Positions 43,882 to 53,157 of a stretch of 64,000 bases of DNA are shown here, piece after piece (within the stretch, counting starts at the first letter, position 1; the number at the start of each line of letters is the position of its first letter). The translations under genes were made by a program, and so were the position numbers. Origin of the DNA: Methylobacterium marchantiae (GTDB lineage Bacteria > Pseudomonadota > Alphaproteobacteria > Rhizobiales > Beijerinckiaceae); NCBI RefSeq assembly GCF_022179405.1, contig NZ_BPQT01000010.1, positions 1-64,000 of the forward strand, read 5' to 3'. A model generated the notes under the pieces. It was not told where the DNA came from, made no database searches, and saw only the letters and a list, made by a program, of their open reading frames with translations.

Positions 43882-44883
43882 TCATGCGGAGTGACGGCTG
43901 CCCTGCCGTGTTTCCTTGGGCGCGCGGCCGTACAGGCGGCGGTAGCGCTGTCCGAAATCGCCCATATGGACGAAGCCCCAGCTCCGCGCGATGTCGGCGA
44001 TGGACAGGGTACTCTTGGCGGACGACATCAGATCAAGATGCGCTTTCGCCAAACGCCGATCGATGATGAACTGCACCGGCGTTAATCCGATCTCCCGGCG
44101 GAACTTGTCCTGGAGCGAGCGGACGCTGATCCCGGCCGCCGCCGCGACATCGGCCAGGACCAGGGCATTCGACAGGTTCGCCTCGATATAGTCGAGCGCC
44201 GCCCGGAGGCTGCGGGATGGAACGTCCCGCGTTCCGGAACGCGGGGACGCGATGCGCCTGGGCCAAGCCGAGAGGAGCTGATAGGTCAGGACCTCGCGGG
44301 CCAGCGGAAAGATCAGGTCGTCGTGCCGATCGATTCCCTGGATGCGACGCTGAACCTGTTGCAGAGACAGGAACAGGGCTTTCATGCCGGGCGTCGCGAC
44401 CTCGGCGAGAGGTGCCAGCAACGGCAAACCGCGATCGTCGCCGCCCGTGAGCGCCTCGTTGGCGGCCATCAGGGTATCGACCGCGAAGGTCCCGCTGATC
44501 GCACTGAACGCGTTCGAGGCATGGACCTCGCGCAGATCGTCGAAATCGACGAGCGTGGCGTGTGTGGGCAAGCCGTCGATGTTGCCGGAGCGGCGCCGAT
44601 AGACGATGTGCCCGCTCGACACGAACCGGATCGTGATGAGGCGCGCATCGAACTTCGGTTTGGTGACGAAACCACTGCTCGAACGGGTCTCCCAGAGGCT
44701 CAGTGTCTCGCTTTGGCTCCCGGCGATCGCGATGTTGGGCGAGACCGAGCGCATGGTATCGAAGTTGACCGCGATGCCGCCGCGGTCGTTGAACACCTGG
44801 AGCTGTCGAAGCGACGCGATGTTGGCGACGAACCGACCCTGGGGGCGCCAGATGGCCGGTTCGGGACGCGGATGACCGGTCAT
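43882..44883 (-). CDS. AraC-family transcriptional regulator
   Basis: The 333-residue protein has a C-terminal AraC DNA-binding domain (about 220-325) with two helix-turn-helix units: NALVLADVAAAAGISVRSLQDKFRREIG and LSIADIARSWGFVHMGDFGQRYRRLYGRAP. The N-terminal 200 residues are a sensing domain without a recognised ligand signature (AraC-binding-like, as in OruR/EutR-type regulators). It is transcribed away from the alkyltransferase gene, across a 333-bp shared upstream region, and could regulate itself or that neighbour. Confidence 0.87.
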   Translation of the reverse strand: MTGHPRPEPAIWRPQGRFVANIASLRQLQVFNDRGGIAVNFDTMRSVSPNIAIAGSQSETLSLWETRSSSGFVTKPKFDARLITIRFVSSGHIVYRRRSGNIDGLPTHATLVDFDDLREVHASNAFSAISGTFAVDTLMAANEALTGGDDRGLPLLAPLAEVATPGMKALFLSLQQVQRRIQGIDRHDDLIFPLAREVLTYQLLSAWPRRIASPRSGTRDVPSRSLRAALDYIEANLSNALVLADVAAAAGISVRSLQDKFRREIGLTPVQFIIDRRLAKAHLDLMSSAKSTLSIADIARSWGFVHMGDFGQRYRRLYGRAPKETRQGSRHSA

Positions 44884-45216
44884 CGTGCCTGCCTGGAATT
44901 CTGCCTATCGCCGACGGGTCGACTGCCGATCTCATACCAGGGTGGGAAACTCAAGAATTGTGATCGACCAAGACGGACTTTCCCGTCATTCGTCGGCCAA
45001 CCCGTCGCCGCTACACCAGAATAAACCGTGGAGGATGAGCGCCGCGCACATAACCTTGAGTTGATTTTCGGATATTATAGTTGCATTCGCATCATCAGAT
45101 GCGCGAATGACCGCTTCAAGCATTCTCGCGCATTGCCTGTGACGCAAACGACCTTCCACGATCTGTTCCTGTCGTGGAATGTGAGGCGGCACGGATTTCG
45201 GCGACGAGGGTCGGCA
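44884..45216. other. Divergent upstream region of the AraC and alkyltransferase genes
   Basis: About 330 bp without a convincing gene. It contains an AT-rich stretch (TTGATTTTCGGATATTATAG, 45061-45080) and an imperfect palindrome at about 45085-45109 (ATTCGCATC ... GATGCGCGAAT) that could be a regulator binding site. An in-frame upstream start at 45028 would extend the alkyltransferase by 63 residues of unrelated sequence and is not favoured. Confidence 0.4.
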
Positions 45217-45774
45217 ATGCCTGGAACGCGCTATACGATCCTGTCGACCCCCATCGGTCCACTCGTTCTCGCCGGCGCGGACGAGCGACTGGCTTGCATC
45301 GGCTTTCCCAGCGGAAAGGGCGCGGTGACGCCGGGGATGGACTGGCACCGCGACGATGCGGCCTTCGCGCAGGCGCGGACGCAGCTCGGCGCCTATTTCG
45401 ACGGACGCCTGACCCGGTTCGATCTCGCACTCGCCCCGCGCGGCACGCCGTTCCAGCATGAGGTCTGGCGGGCGCTCACCGAGATCCCGCCCGGTGAGAC
45501 GATCTCCTACGGCGAGCTCGCCCGCAGAATCGGACGGCCGGGCGCCAGCCGGGCCGTGGGCGCGGCCAACGGCGCGAACCCACTGCCCATCGTCGTGCCC
45601 TGCCATCGGGTCATCGGCGCCGGCGGGGCGCTCACGGGCTTTGCCGGAGGCCTCGACACGAAGCGCTTCCTTCTCACGCTGGAACGTGGCCAGGACTCCG
45701 AAATTCAAGGCTCCGAAATCCAGAACGCCGAAATCCAGGACACCAAGCCGGCCGAACAGCTTCGACTGCTATAG
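45217..45774 (+). CDS. ogt: Methylated-DNA-protein cysteine methyltransferase
   Basis: This enzyme repairs O6-alkylguanine by transferring the alkyl group to its own cysteine. The 185-residue protein has the DNA-binding part GTPFQHEVWRALTEIPPGETISYGELARRIG and the active site IVVPCHRVIG (Cys129). ATG 45217 gives the usual MPGTRYTILSTPIGPL start. The C-terminus carries a short threefold repeat, SEIQGSEIQNAEIQD, absent from typical Ogt and coded by a near-perfect DNA repeat. A paralogue of Ada type is excluded by the lack of an Ada N-terminal domain. Confidence 0.93.
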   Translation: MPGTRYTILSTPIGPLVLAGADERLACIGFPSGKGAVTPGMDWHRDDAAFAQARTQLGAYFDGRLTRFDLALAPRGTPFQHEVWRALTEIPPGETISYGELARRIGRPGASRAVGAANGANPLPIVVPCHRVIGAGGALTGFAGGLDTKRFLLTLERGQDSEIQGSEIQNAEIQDTKPAEQLRLL

Positions 45775-45782
45775 GCCCCCGC

Positions 45783-46493
45783 CTATTTCGGCAGCGCGTA
45801 GATGTTCACGTCGAGCTTCTCGTCCGCCTTGTCGTTGAGGTCGGTGACGTATTCCTCGATGAAGCGGTCCTGGACCACCACGTCCTTGGCGTCGAGATAG
45901 GCGGTCAGCGTCTCGTAGGTGCCGTCGATCTCGTCGTAGGAACCCTTGTGCGGGAAGCGCAGGGCCTTACCGCTGGGGGTGGTGCCGAAGCGCAGGCCGC
46001 CGGTCTCGGCGGGCTTCGGGTCCGGCATGGATGCGATGGGGATCATCGCCTCGAACTGGAAACCGTCATCGTCGGTCTTGGCGAAGACGGCGAGCGGCCG
46101 GCCGGTTGGAGTGATCCCGTCTTTGGCGAGCGCCTCCTCGATCTTCGCGAAGGCGGCCTTCAGCGCTGGCACCGCCTCCTCCCAGCTCGCCCGTCCGGCG
46201 AGGATCGCGGCGGGCTTCGGCGGCAGGGAGACCTCGTCCACGTCATTGGCGTCGCCGGGGGTCTCCACCAGGGTCTGGCGCAGCGGTCCGGCCGGAATCG
46301 GCGGCGCGCCGGGGAGCGCCTGGGTCGGAACCGGACGGGAGGGCGCATCCGGGGCGGGATTGGCCGGATCGGGCGCTGTCGTCGTCGGCAGGGGATTGGT
46401 GGTCGCGGGCGAGGCCGGCTCCTGCGCGAGGGCCGAGGAAACCGCCAGGATGGCGGCGAGGCTGACGAGCGGCAATGGACGATGACGGGTCAA
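45783..46493 (-). CDS. Secreted GyrI-like (effector-binding fold) protein
   Basis: The 236-residue protein starts with a signal peptide (TRHRPLPLVSLAAILAVSSALAQ) and a Pro/Thr-rich linker to about residue 80. Its C-terminal half (FEAMIPIASMPDPKPAETGGLRFG, ALRFPHKGSYDEIDGTYETLTAYLD, FIEEYVTDLNDKADEKLDVNIYALPK) resembles GyrI/AraC effector-binding domains, which bind small molecules, here apparently exported. The start is probably TTG 46493, 7 bp after a GGAG site; no ATG fits. The role is unknown. It is convergent with ogt and divergent from dapF. Confidence 0.7.
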   Translation of the reverse strand: MTRHRPLPLVSLAAILAVSSALAQEPASPATTNPLPTTTAPDPANPAPDAPSRPVPTQALPGAPPIPAGPLRQTLVETPGDANDVDEVSLPPKPAAILAGRASWEEAVPALKAAFAKIEEALAKDGITPTGRPLAVFAKTDDDGFQFEAMIPIASMPDPKPAETGGLRFGTTPSGKALRFPHKGSYDEIDGTYETLTAYLDAKDVVVQDRFIEEYVTDLNDKADEKLDVNIYALPK

Positions 46494-46747
46494 GGCAACG
46501 CTCCGGGCTCGCACGCCGCGACGAATCGCACGGCTGTGTCGCGCATTCTGCAAGGTAGGGACGAAGCCGCCCGGCGGCGAGGCGCGGGGCGCGTTTGCGC
46601 GCAGGAACGTGACCGGCGCGGCCCTTGTGCAACGCTCCCTTGATCCAGCGCCGCGTGCGCGGCCCCGCGCTTTGCCCTATATGCGGTGGTCGCTCGGAAG
46701 ATGACCTTCCGAGCGCTCCCCCAGACGGCCACGAAACGCTGACGATC

Positions 46748-47635
46748 ATGACGAGGCTCGCCAACCGACGGTTCCTGAAGATGCACGGGGCGGGCAACGC
46801 CATCGTGGTGCTGGACCTGCGCGGCACGGAATTGGTTGTGAGTGCCGAAGAGGCCCGAGCCATCGCCCGTCACCACCGCTCGGGCTTCGACCAGCTCATG
46901 GTCATTCACGACCCGCGCAGCCCCGGCACCGACGCCTTCCTGCGCATCTACAACACAGACGGGACGGAAGCCGGCGCCTGCGGCAACGGCACGCGCTGCG
47001 TCGCCTACGCCATGCTCGACGACCCTGCCATGGCGCGGCCGGCCGAGAGCGGCAGCCTGACCCTGGAGACCAGGGCCGGGCTCGTCGGCGTGAAGCGCGA
47101 GGCGCAGGCCTCCTTCACCGTCGATATGGGCCGGCCGCGCCTGAAGTGGGACGAGATCCCGCTTGCCGAGCCGTTCCCGGACACGCGACGGATCGAACTC
47201 CAGATCGGCCCGATCGATGCGCCCGTCCTGCATTCGCCGGGCGCGGTGAACATGGGCAATCCCCACGCGGTATTCTTCGTCGAGCGCGATCCCGACGGCT
47301 ACGACCTTTCCCGCATCGGCCCGATGCTGGAGAACCACCCGATCTTTCCCGATCGCGCCAACATCTCCCTCGCGCAGGTGACGGGTCCGGAGACGATCAA
47401 GCTCCGGGTCTGGGAGCGCGGCGCCGGGCTGACGCTGGCCTGCGGCACCGCCGCCTGCGCGGCATTGGTCGCGGCCTCGCGCCTGCGCATGATCAGCCGC
47501 CACGCCACGGTGAGCCTGCCAGGCGGCGACCTCGTCATCGAGTGGCGCGCCGATGACCACGTGCTGATGACCGGCCCCGTGGCACTCGAATGGGAAGGCT
47601 TCCTGCCCACCGCGATCTTCGAGCGCATGGACTGA
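46748..47635 (+). CDS. dapF: Diaminopimelate epimerase
   Basis: DapF converts LL- to meso-diaminopimelate for lysine and peptidoglycan synthesis, using two cysteines and no cofactor. The 295-residue product has the first catalytic cysteine Cys78 in [16 protein letters not shown] and the second in [13 protein letters not shown]. It starts [18 protein letters not shown]. dapF followed by mtaB and ftsY is a common Rhizobiales order. The spacer to mtaB contains a REP-like repeat. Confidence 0.96.
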   Translation: MTRLANRRFLKMHGAGNAIVVLDLRGTELVVSAEEARAIARHHRSGFDQLMVIHDPRSPGTDAFLRIYNTDGTEAGACGNGTRCVAYAMLDDPAMARPAESGSLTLETRAGLVGVKREAQASFTVDMGRPRLKWDEIPLAEPFPDTRRIELQIGPIDAPVLHSPGAVNMGNPHAVFFVERDPDGYDLSRIGPMLENHPIFPDRANISLAQVTGPETIKLRVWERGAGLTLACGTAACAALVAASRLRMISRHATVSLPGGDLVIEWRADDHVLMTGPVALEWEGFLPTAIFERMD

Positions 47636-47666
47636 ATGGCCGTCGTTATGACCACCCGCGCCATCT

Positions 47667-47700
47667 TTCCCGGACACCCGAAGGGTGATCCGGGATCCAG
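47667..47700. repeat. REP-like palindrome between dapF and mtaB
   Basis: TTTCCCGGACACCC GAA GGGTGATCCGGGATCC forms an imperfect hairpin of the same GGATCCCGG type as 15637-15680. Related CCCCGGATCGGGC sequence follows at about 47778-47815. No gene is seen in the 224-bp spacer. Confidence 0.6.
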
Positions 47701-47859
47701 TCCAGAACGCGCCGCGTCGGCGGCCCCCTCGATGCGGAGCACGGTTTCGGCGCTTCGCGACGTTCCTTGCTGGGCCCCGGATCGGGCTTCGCTTCGCTTC
47801 GCCCGGCCGGGGAAGGGGTGCGGCGACGAACGCCGCCTCTCCTCTGGGCCCTTCGCCTG

Positions 47860-49107
47860 ATGGCCATCGAAACCCTGACCTTCGGCTGCCGCCTCAACAC
47901 GGTGGAATCCGAAGTGATGCGCCGCCATGCCGAGGTGGCGGGAGCCGGTGGCGACCTCGTCCTCGTCAATACCTGCGCCGTCACCGCGGAAGCTGGGCGG
48001 CAGGCCCGCAAGGCGATCCGCAAGCTCGCCCGCGAACGGCCGGACGCCGAGATCGTCGTCACAGGCTGCGGCGCACAGGTGGAGACGCAGGCCTATTCCG
48101 CCATGCCCGAAGTGGCGCGGATCGTCGGCAACGATGCCAAGACCCGGGCCGAGACCTGGACACCTGCGCCGACGGCGCGTCCGCGCCTCGGCATCGACGA
48201 CATCATGGCGGTACGCGACGCCGCGCCGACGCGGTTCGCCTCGATCGCCGGGCATACCCGCGCCTTCGTGCCGGTGCAGAACGGCTGCGACCATCGCTGC
48301 ACCTTCTGCATCATCCCCTTCGGCCGGGGAAACTCGCGCTCGGTGCCACTGGCCGACGCGGTCGATCAGGTCCGCCGCATCGTCGACCATGGCGGGCGCG
48401 AGGTGGTGCTCACCGGCGTCGATCTCACCGCCTATGGCCGGGATCTTGCCGAAGGCTTGAGCCTCGGACGATTGGTCCAGGCCATCCTGCGAGACGTGCC
48501 GGACCTCGCGCGCCTGCGCCTCTCCTCGATCGATTCCATCGAGGCCGACGCGGCGCTGATGGATGCGATCGCCGGCGAGGCACGGCTCATGCCGCATCTC
48601 CACCTCTCGCTCCAGGCCGGCGACGACGTGATCCTCAAGCGGATGAAGCGGCGGCACGGCCGCGCCGACGCGATCCGTTTCTGCGACGACGTACGGCGCC
48701 TGCGCCCAAACGCCGTCTTCGGCGCCGATCTCATCGCCGGCTTTCCCACCGAGACGGAGGAACAGTTCACCCGCTCCCTCGATCTCGTGGCCGAATGCGG
48801 CCTGACCCATCTCCACGTCTTTCCCTACTCGCCGCGCCCGGACACGCCCGCCGCGCGGATGCCGCCCGTCCCCGGAGACGTGATCCGCGAACGCGCCGCC
48901 CGTCTCCGTGAAGCGGGAGCGGCGGCGCTGACGGCGCATCTCGCGGGAGAGGTCGGCCGGACCCACCGCGTGCTCACCGAGCGCGGCGGAATGGGGCGCA
49001 CGGAAGGGTTCACGCCGGTCCGGCTGGCGGCGGATACGTCTCCGGGCGAATTGCGCGACGTGGCGATCGCCGGACATGACGGCAGGGTGCTGATCGCGGC
49101 GGAGTAA
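47860..49107 (+). CDS. mtaB: tRNA t6A37 methylthiotransferase
   Basis: MtaB adds a methylthio group to t6A37 of tRNAs reading ANN codons. The 415-residue protein has the N-terminal UPF0004 cluster cysteines Cys10, Cys39 and Cys70, the radical-SAM CX3CX2C motif Cys143/147/150 (GCDHRCTFCIIPFGRG), and DLIAGFPTETEEQF. The C-terminal TRAM-like region is present. ATG 47860 gives the MAIETLTFGCRLN start; an upstream start at 47767 would include repeat sequence. MiaB is less likely because of the FGCRLN and NTCAVTAEA forms. Confidence 0.94.
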   Translation: MAIETLTFGCRLNTVESEVMRRHAEVAGAGGDLVLVNTCAVTAEAGRQARKAIRKLARERPDAEIVVTGCGAQVETQAYSAMPEVARIVGNDAKTRAETWTPAPTARPRLGIDDIMAVRDAAPTRFASIAGHTRAFVPVQNGCDHRCTFCIIPFGRGNSRSVPLADAVDQVRRIVDHGGREVVLTGVDLTAYGRDLAEGLSLGRLVQAILRDVPDLARLRLSSIDSIEADAALMDAIAGEARLMPHLHLSLQAGDDVILKRMKRRHGRADAIRFCDDVRRLRPNAVFGADLIAGFPTETEEQFTRSLDLVAECGLTHLHVFPYSPRPDTPAARMPPVPGDVIRERAARLREAGAAALTAHLAGEVGRTHRVLTERGGMGRTEGFTPVRLAADTSPGELRDVAIAGHDGRVLIAAE

Positions 49108-49230
49108 CCCTCCCCCCTCTGTGGGGGAGGGTGGTCGCGAAGCGGCCGGGAGAGGGGCAGCGCGACATCCGGCACCGTGACTCCCCTCATCCGACCCGCC
49201 AACGCGGGTCACCTCCTCCCGCAGAGGGGG
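49107..49230. repeat. Palindromic repeat between mtaB and the pseudouridine synthase
   Basis: A hairpin CCCTCCCCCCTCTGTGGGGGAGGG begins the element, GACCCGCCAACGCGGGTC lies in the middle and CCTCCTCCCGCAGAGGGGG ends it. It has the same layout as 39884-40010. It separates two convergent genes. Confidence 0.7.
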
Positions 49231-49245
49231 ACAATGAACCGCGCT

Positions 49246-49959
49246 TCATTCGCCGACCTGATGCCCGCAGATCTCCATCCGCTCGCGCATATGGCCCGGC
49301 GCCGGGGCCTCCACCACGATCGGCGACTTCTTCGGATAGAGCGGCAGGGTGAGCGAATGGGCGTGTAGCTGCAGCCCTGGGCCGCCCGAACGGGGCGCAG
49401 ATCCGTAGATCGTGTCGCCGAGGATGGGCCAACCCATGGCGGCGCAGTGAACGCGCAGCTGATGCGTGCGACCGGTGACCGGGCTGAGGGCGAGCCAGGA
49501 CAGGGTCAGGTCCGGGGAGCGGCCGAGGACGCGCCACGTGGTCAGCGACGGGTCTCCGGCCGGGTCCGCCTTCATCCACCACGAGCGCGGATCGTCCGAG
49601 CGGCGGGCGAGGGGGAGGTCGATACGGCCCTCGTCCTCGGTCGGGCCGCCCTCGACGATGGCCCAGTAGGTCTTGCCCACCGTGCCGCTCGCGGCGAACA
49701 GCTTGTTGAGGCGCGCTAGCGCCTTGGCGTGACGGCCGAGAGCGAGGCAGCCCGACGTGTCGCGGTCGAGGCGATGGGCCGCCTCCGGGCGACGCGGCAG
49801 ACCGAAGCGCAGAGCGTCGAGATGGTCGGTCAGCGTCTCCCCGCCCCTCGGGCCGGGATGGACGGGCAGCCCTGCCGGCTTGTCGATGACGAGGACCAGG
49901 GCATCGCGGTAGAGGAGGCGCGCGCCTATGTCTGTTAGGAGGGCATCGGCTGAAGGCAT
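49246..49959 (-). CDS. RluA-family RNA pseudouridine synthase
   Basis: The 237-residue enzyme isomerises uridine in rRNA or tRNA. It has the catalytic AHRLDRDTSGCLALGR motif (Asp65), DKPAGLPVHPG, VTGRTHQLRVHCAAMGWPILGD and LQLHAHSL. There is no N-terminal S4 domain, which fits the short RluA/TruC-type members; the target base cannot be told. It is transcribed divergently from ftsY with about 40 bp between the starts. Confidence 0.92.
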   Translation of the reverse strand: MPSADALLTDIGARLLYRDALVLVIDKPAGLPVHPGPRGGETLTDHLDALRFGLPRRPEAAHRLDRDTSGCLALGRHAKALARLNKLFAASGTVGKTYWAIVEGGPTEDEGRIDLPLARRSDDPRSWWMKADPAGDPSLTTWRVLGRSPDLTLSWLALSPVTGRTHQLRVHCAAMGWPILGDTIYGSAPRSGGPGLQLHAHSLTLPLYPKKSPIVVEAPAPGHMRERMEICGHQVGE

Positions 49960-50000
49960 CGCCCTGCGCTACTGATGCGGGGTCGGGGGAGCAAGTGGGA

Positions 50001-51368
50001 ATGAGCGAAGACAAGAGGCCGGGCTGGCTGTTGCGGCGGATGTTCGGGAAACAGGAAGAATCCTGGCCGCCGAAGCCGGTACCGGTCCAGCCGCCCGATC
50101 CGAAGCCGGAGCGGGAGCCGGCGGCGCCACCGATCGCTTCCCCCGCCTCGGCCTCCGAAGGCCAACCCGATTTCGTCAGAGGTGCGGACGACGTCTCGGC
50201 CATCCCGCTCCCCCCCAGCGAGCCCGCCGCCGCAGATCCGGACAAGAACGCGACACCCGACGAGATCGAGGGCGCCGACCTCCAGCCGATCGCGGGTGCC
50301 GAGGAACGTCCGCCCGCCGGGACAGCCGGCGACGATCCCGTGCGCGGGGCGGAGATCGCCGATACCACGACGGTCGCCTTCGCACCGGAGCCGGAGCCCT
50401 TCCCGAAACCCGAATCTGCACCCGTACCCGAGGCAGAGCCCGAGAAGCGTGGCTGGTGGAGCCGCCTCACCGGCGGCATGAAGCGCACCTCCTCGGCCCT
50501 GTCCGAGCGGGTCACCGGACTGTTCACCAAGCGCAAGCTCGACGCGGACACCCTGGAGGAACTGGAAGACGCCCTGATCCAGGCCGATTTCGGCATCGAC
50601 ACCGCCATGCGGATCTCCGAGGCCGTGGGCAAGGGCCGCTACGAGAAGGGCATCTCCCCGGACGAGGTCCGGGCGATCCTCGCCGCCGAGGTGGAGCGGG
50701 CGCTGGCACCGGTGGCCATTCCCCTCACCATCGACACGACGAAGAAACCCTTCGTGATCCTGATGATCGGCGTCAACGGCGCCGGCAAGACCACCACGAT
50801 CGGCAAGCTCGCCCTGAAGCTGAAGGGGGAGGGGCACAGCCTGATGCTGGCGGCGGGCGATACGTTCCGGGCCGCCGCGATCGAGCAGCTCAAGGTCTGG
50901 GGCACCCGCACCGGAGTTCCGGTCGTGGCGGGAGCGCAGGGGGCGGATGCCGCCGGCCTCGCCTTCGAGGCGTTCCAGCGGGCCAGGACGGAGGGTACGG
51001 ACGTCCTCCTCATCGACACCGCCGGACGGCTCCAGAACAAGGCCGGCTTGATGGCGGAGCTGGAGAAGATCCTGCGGGTCATCCGCAAGATCGACGCCGA
51101 GGCGCCCCATGCGGTGCTCCTCGTCCTCGACGCCACGGTGGGCCAGAACGCGCTCAGCCAGGTGGAGCTGTTCTCGAAGGCGGCCAACGTCACCGGTCTC
51201 GTCATGACCAAGCTCGACGGCACCGCACGGGGCGGCATCCTCGTCGCCCTGGCGGCGAAGTTCGGCCTGCCGGTCCACTTCATCGGCGTCGGCGAGGGCG
51301 TCGAGGATCTGGAGCCCTTTGCCGCCAGGGATTTCGCGCGGGCCATCGCGGGACTGGAGGAGGATTAG
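50001..51368 (+). CDS. ftsY: Signal recognition particle receptor FtsY
   Basis: FtsY is the GTPase receptor that brings ribosome-SRP complexes to SecYEG. The 455-residue product has an acidic Pro/Glu-rich N-terminal region (to about residue 145), the N domain, and the G domain with [35 protein letters not shown] and [13 protein letters not shown] 50001 is about 10 bp after a GGGGGAG site; GTG 49995 would add two residues. ispZ follows 136 bp later. Confidence 0.96.
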   Translation: MSEDKRPGWLLRRMFGKQEESWPPKPVPVQPPDPKPEREPAAPPIASPASASEGQPDFVRGADDVSAIPLPPSEPAAADPDKNATPDEIEGADLQPIAGAEERPPAGTAGDDPVRGAEIADTTTVAFAPEPEPFPKPESAPVPEAEPEKRGWWSRLTGGMKRTSSALSERVTGLFTKRKLDADTLEELEDALIQADFGIDTAMRISEAVGKGRYEKGISPDEVRAILAAEVERALAPVAIPLTIDTTKKPFVILMIGVNGAGKTTTIGKLALKLKGEGHSLMLAAGDTFRAAAIEQLKVWGTRTGVPVVAGAQGADAAGLAFEAFQRARTEGTDVLLIDTAGRLQNKAGLMAELEKILRVIRKIDAEAPHAVLLVLDATVGQNALSQVELFSKAANVTGLVMTKLDGTARGGILVALAAKFGLPVHFIGVGEGVEDLEPFAARDFARAIAGLEED

Positions 51369-51504
51369 GAAAGCGGACGAAGGCTCCGGAAAGGCGCGCA
51401 AAGGCCGACGCGCTAGGAAAGACGGGGCGAGTATCCTACATCCGGCCTCCTGCCCGGTGATCGCCCCGTCGCCGGTCGCGCCGCAGCACGAGCCGTTCAT
51501 CGAC

Positions 51505-52128
51505 ATGACCCTGCCCATCGAATCCGTGCCGCCGCGCCGCCATCTCGATCCGATGCCGAAGCTCGCCCTGGAAATGGGGCCGCTGGTCCTGTTCTTCCTC
51601 CTCAACGCCTTCGGAGCCCGGTTCGGCCTGAGCGAGGACGGCACCACCTTCATGGCCATCGGCGTGTTCGTGGCGGCGACGGTGGTGGCGCTCGCCATCC
51701 ACTTCGCGCTGCTGCGCCGCCTGCCGATCATGCCGCTGGTCTCCGGCATCGTCGTCCTCGTCTTCGGCGGCATGGCGCTGGCGCTGCACGACAAGACCTT
51801 CTTCGTGATCAAGCCGACGATCGTGAACGCCCTGTTCGGCACGATTCTCCTAGGCGGCCTGCTGTTCGGGAAGTCGTTGCTGTCGGTGGTGCTCGATTCG
51901 GTCTTCGACCTGACCGAGGAGGGCTGGCGCAAGCTGACCTTCCGCTGGGGGCTGTTCTTCTTCGCGCTCGCCGCTCTCAACGAGGTGATCTGGCGGACGC
52001 AGACCTACGCGTTCTGGGCCAATTTCAAGGTGGTCGGCATCATGCCCCTGACCATCCTCTTCGCGCTCTCGCAGACCCCGCTCCTGATGCGGCACGACCG
52101 CAAGGCTGCGTCGAAATCCGAGACATAA
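51505..52128 (+). CDS. Inner-membrane septation protein A (IspZ/YciB)
   Basis: The 207-residue protein has about six hydrophobic segments ([22 protein letters not shown] first) and the family segments [31 protein letters not shown]-like and [27 protein letters not shown]. Family members are implicated in cell envelope and septum integrity. ATG 51505 gives [10 protein letters not shown]; an upstream in-frame start at 51319 lies in ftsY. The order ftsY-ispZ is common in Rhizobiales. Confidence 0.93.
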   Translation: MTLPIESVPPRRHLDPMPKLALEMGPLVLFFLLNAFGARFGLSEDGTTFMAIGVFVAATVVALAIHFALLRRLPIMPLVSGIVVLVFGGMALALHDKTFFVIKPTIVNALFGTILLGGLLFGKSLLSVVLDSVFDLTEEGWRKLTFRWGLFFFALAALNEVIWRTQTYAFWANFKVVGIMPLTILFALSQTPLLMRHDRKAASKSET

Positions 52129-52162
52129 GGAAGGCTCCGGATCCCGCCCTTCGGATCGGCCT

Positions 52163-52873
52163 CTAGCCGAGCACCCGCTCGTATTCCGCTTCCGGCACGC
52201 CGTAGGCCTCGCCCGCGGCCCGTTCCAGCGCATCGCGGTCCCGCAGGTTGATTCCGCCCCGGCGGGTCTTCACGGCACCGAGAGCTTCCATCGACCTCAG
52301 AGCCGTGGTCACCCCAGCCCTGCGCACCCCGAGCATCAGCGATAGCAGCTCGTGCGTGAGGGGCAGATCCTCACGGTCGGCCCGGTCGTGGCACATCAGG
52401 AGCCAGCGCGCGAGGCGCTGCTCGATGGTGAAGCGTCCGTTGCAGAGGCTCGCCTGTGCGAGCTGAACCGCGAAGACCTGAGCGTAGCGCAGGAGGTGAT
52501 CGTGGAGCGGCCTTCTTTCTTCGATCAGGCCACGGAACACCCTCGCATCGATGGCGATCGCCCGGCAGGCCATCTGGACCAGGGAGGTGTTCGGCGAGCG
52601 GTCGAGACCATGCAGGATGGCGAGACCGGTCATGCCCTCGGGGCCGACGATGCCGGCCTCGGCCTGCGTCCCGCCAAGGGTCCGCGCGACGACGGAGATC
52701 ACGCCGGGCTCGGGGAAGTAAACTGTGGCGATCGGCCGATCCGGCTTCTCCACCACGATTCCGGGTTCCAGGGAGATCCGGTTCAGATGCGGCTGAAGGC
52801 GCTCGAACTCCGAGGGCAAAAGACCGCGGAGAAGCCTGTTGCGTATCTCACTCTGCACGATGGAATACGTCAC
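52163..52873 (-). CDS. Crp/Fnr-family transcriptional regulator
   Basis: The 236-residue protein has an N-terminal cyclic-nucleotide-binding-like domain (GIVVEKPDRPIATVYFPEPGVISV) and a C-terminal winged helix (LTHELLSLMLGVRRAGVTTALRSMEALGAVKTRRGGINL). There are no N-terminal FNR cysteines, so it is probably not an oxygen sensor of the iron-sulfur kind; the ligand is unknown. The start is GTG 52873. The 284-bp upstream region holds a 14-bp palindrome that might be an operator. Confidence 0.88.
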   Translation of the reverse strand: MTYSIVQSEIRNRLLRGLLPSEFERLQPHLNRISLEPGIVVEKPDRPIATVYFPEPGVISVVARTLGGTQAEAGIVGPEGMTGLAILHGLDRSPNTSLVQMACRAIAIDARVFRGLIEERRPLHDHLLRYAQVFAVQLAQASLCNGRFTIEQRLARWLLMCHDRADREDLPLTHELLSLMLGVRRAGVTTALRSMEALGAVKTRRGGINLRDRDALERAAGEAYGVPEAEYERVLG

Positions 52874-53157
52874 GGCTCCGCCGGGTCCTTAGGCAAGAGC
52901 ACATGAGGCCTCGTCACCACGCCCGAGCTCATTCCCCAGGGTAGATTGCCGTATGACACACCGGCAAAGACTTGTGAATACTACGCATTAGTACATCAAA
53001 GTACGATATCGTACGGTTGACGTCGTCGTTCAAGTATACATCAATATATTATTCGTCTATCGCCTGGCAGATACTGCACCCGCCCGAAAAAAAGGTCCTC
53101 CCGCCCTTCACCGGCGGCCGATTTTTAGGGTCGGGGAAAAACCGATCGCGCAGGATG
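52874..53157. other. AT-rich gap between Crp/Fnr gene and ccmG
   Basis: No gene is seen. The region around 52975-53070 is AT-rich and contains a perfect 14-bp palindrome, GTACGATATCGTAC, at 53001-53014 with a further GTAC at 52991. It is likely the promoter region of the Crp/Fnr gene (read leftwards) and also the end of the ccmCDG transcript. No intrinsic terminator is evident. Confidence 0.45.
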
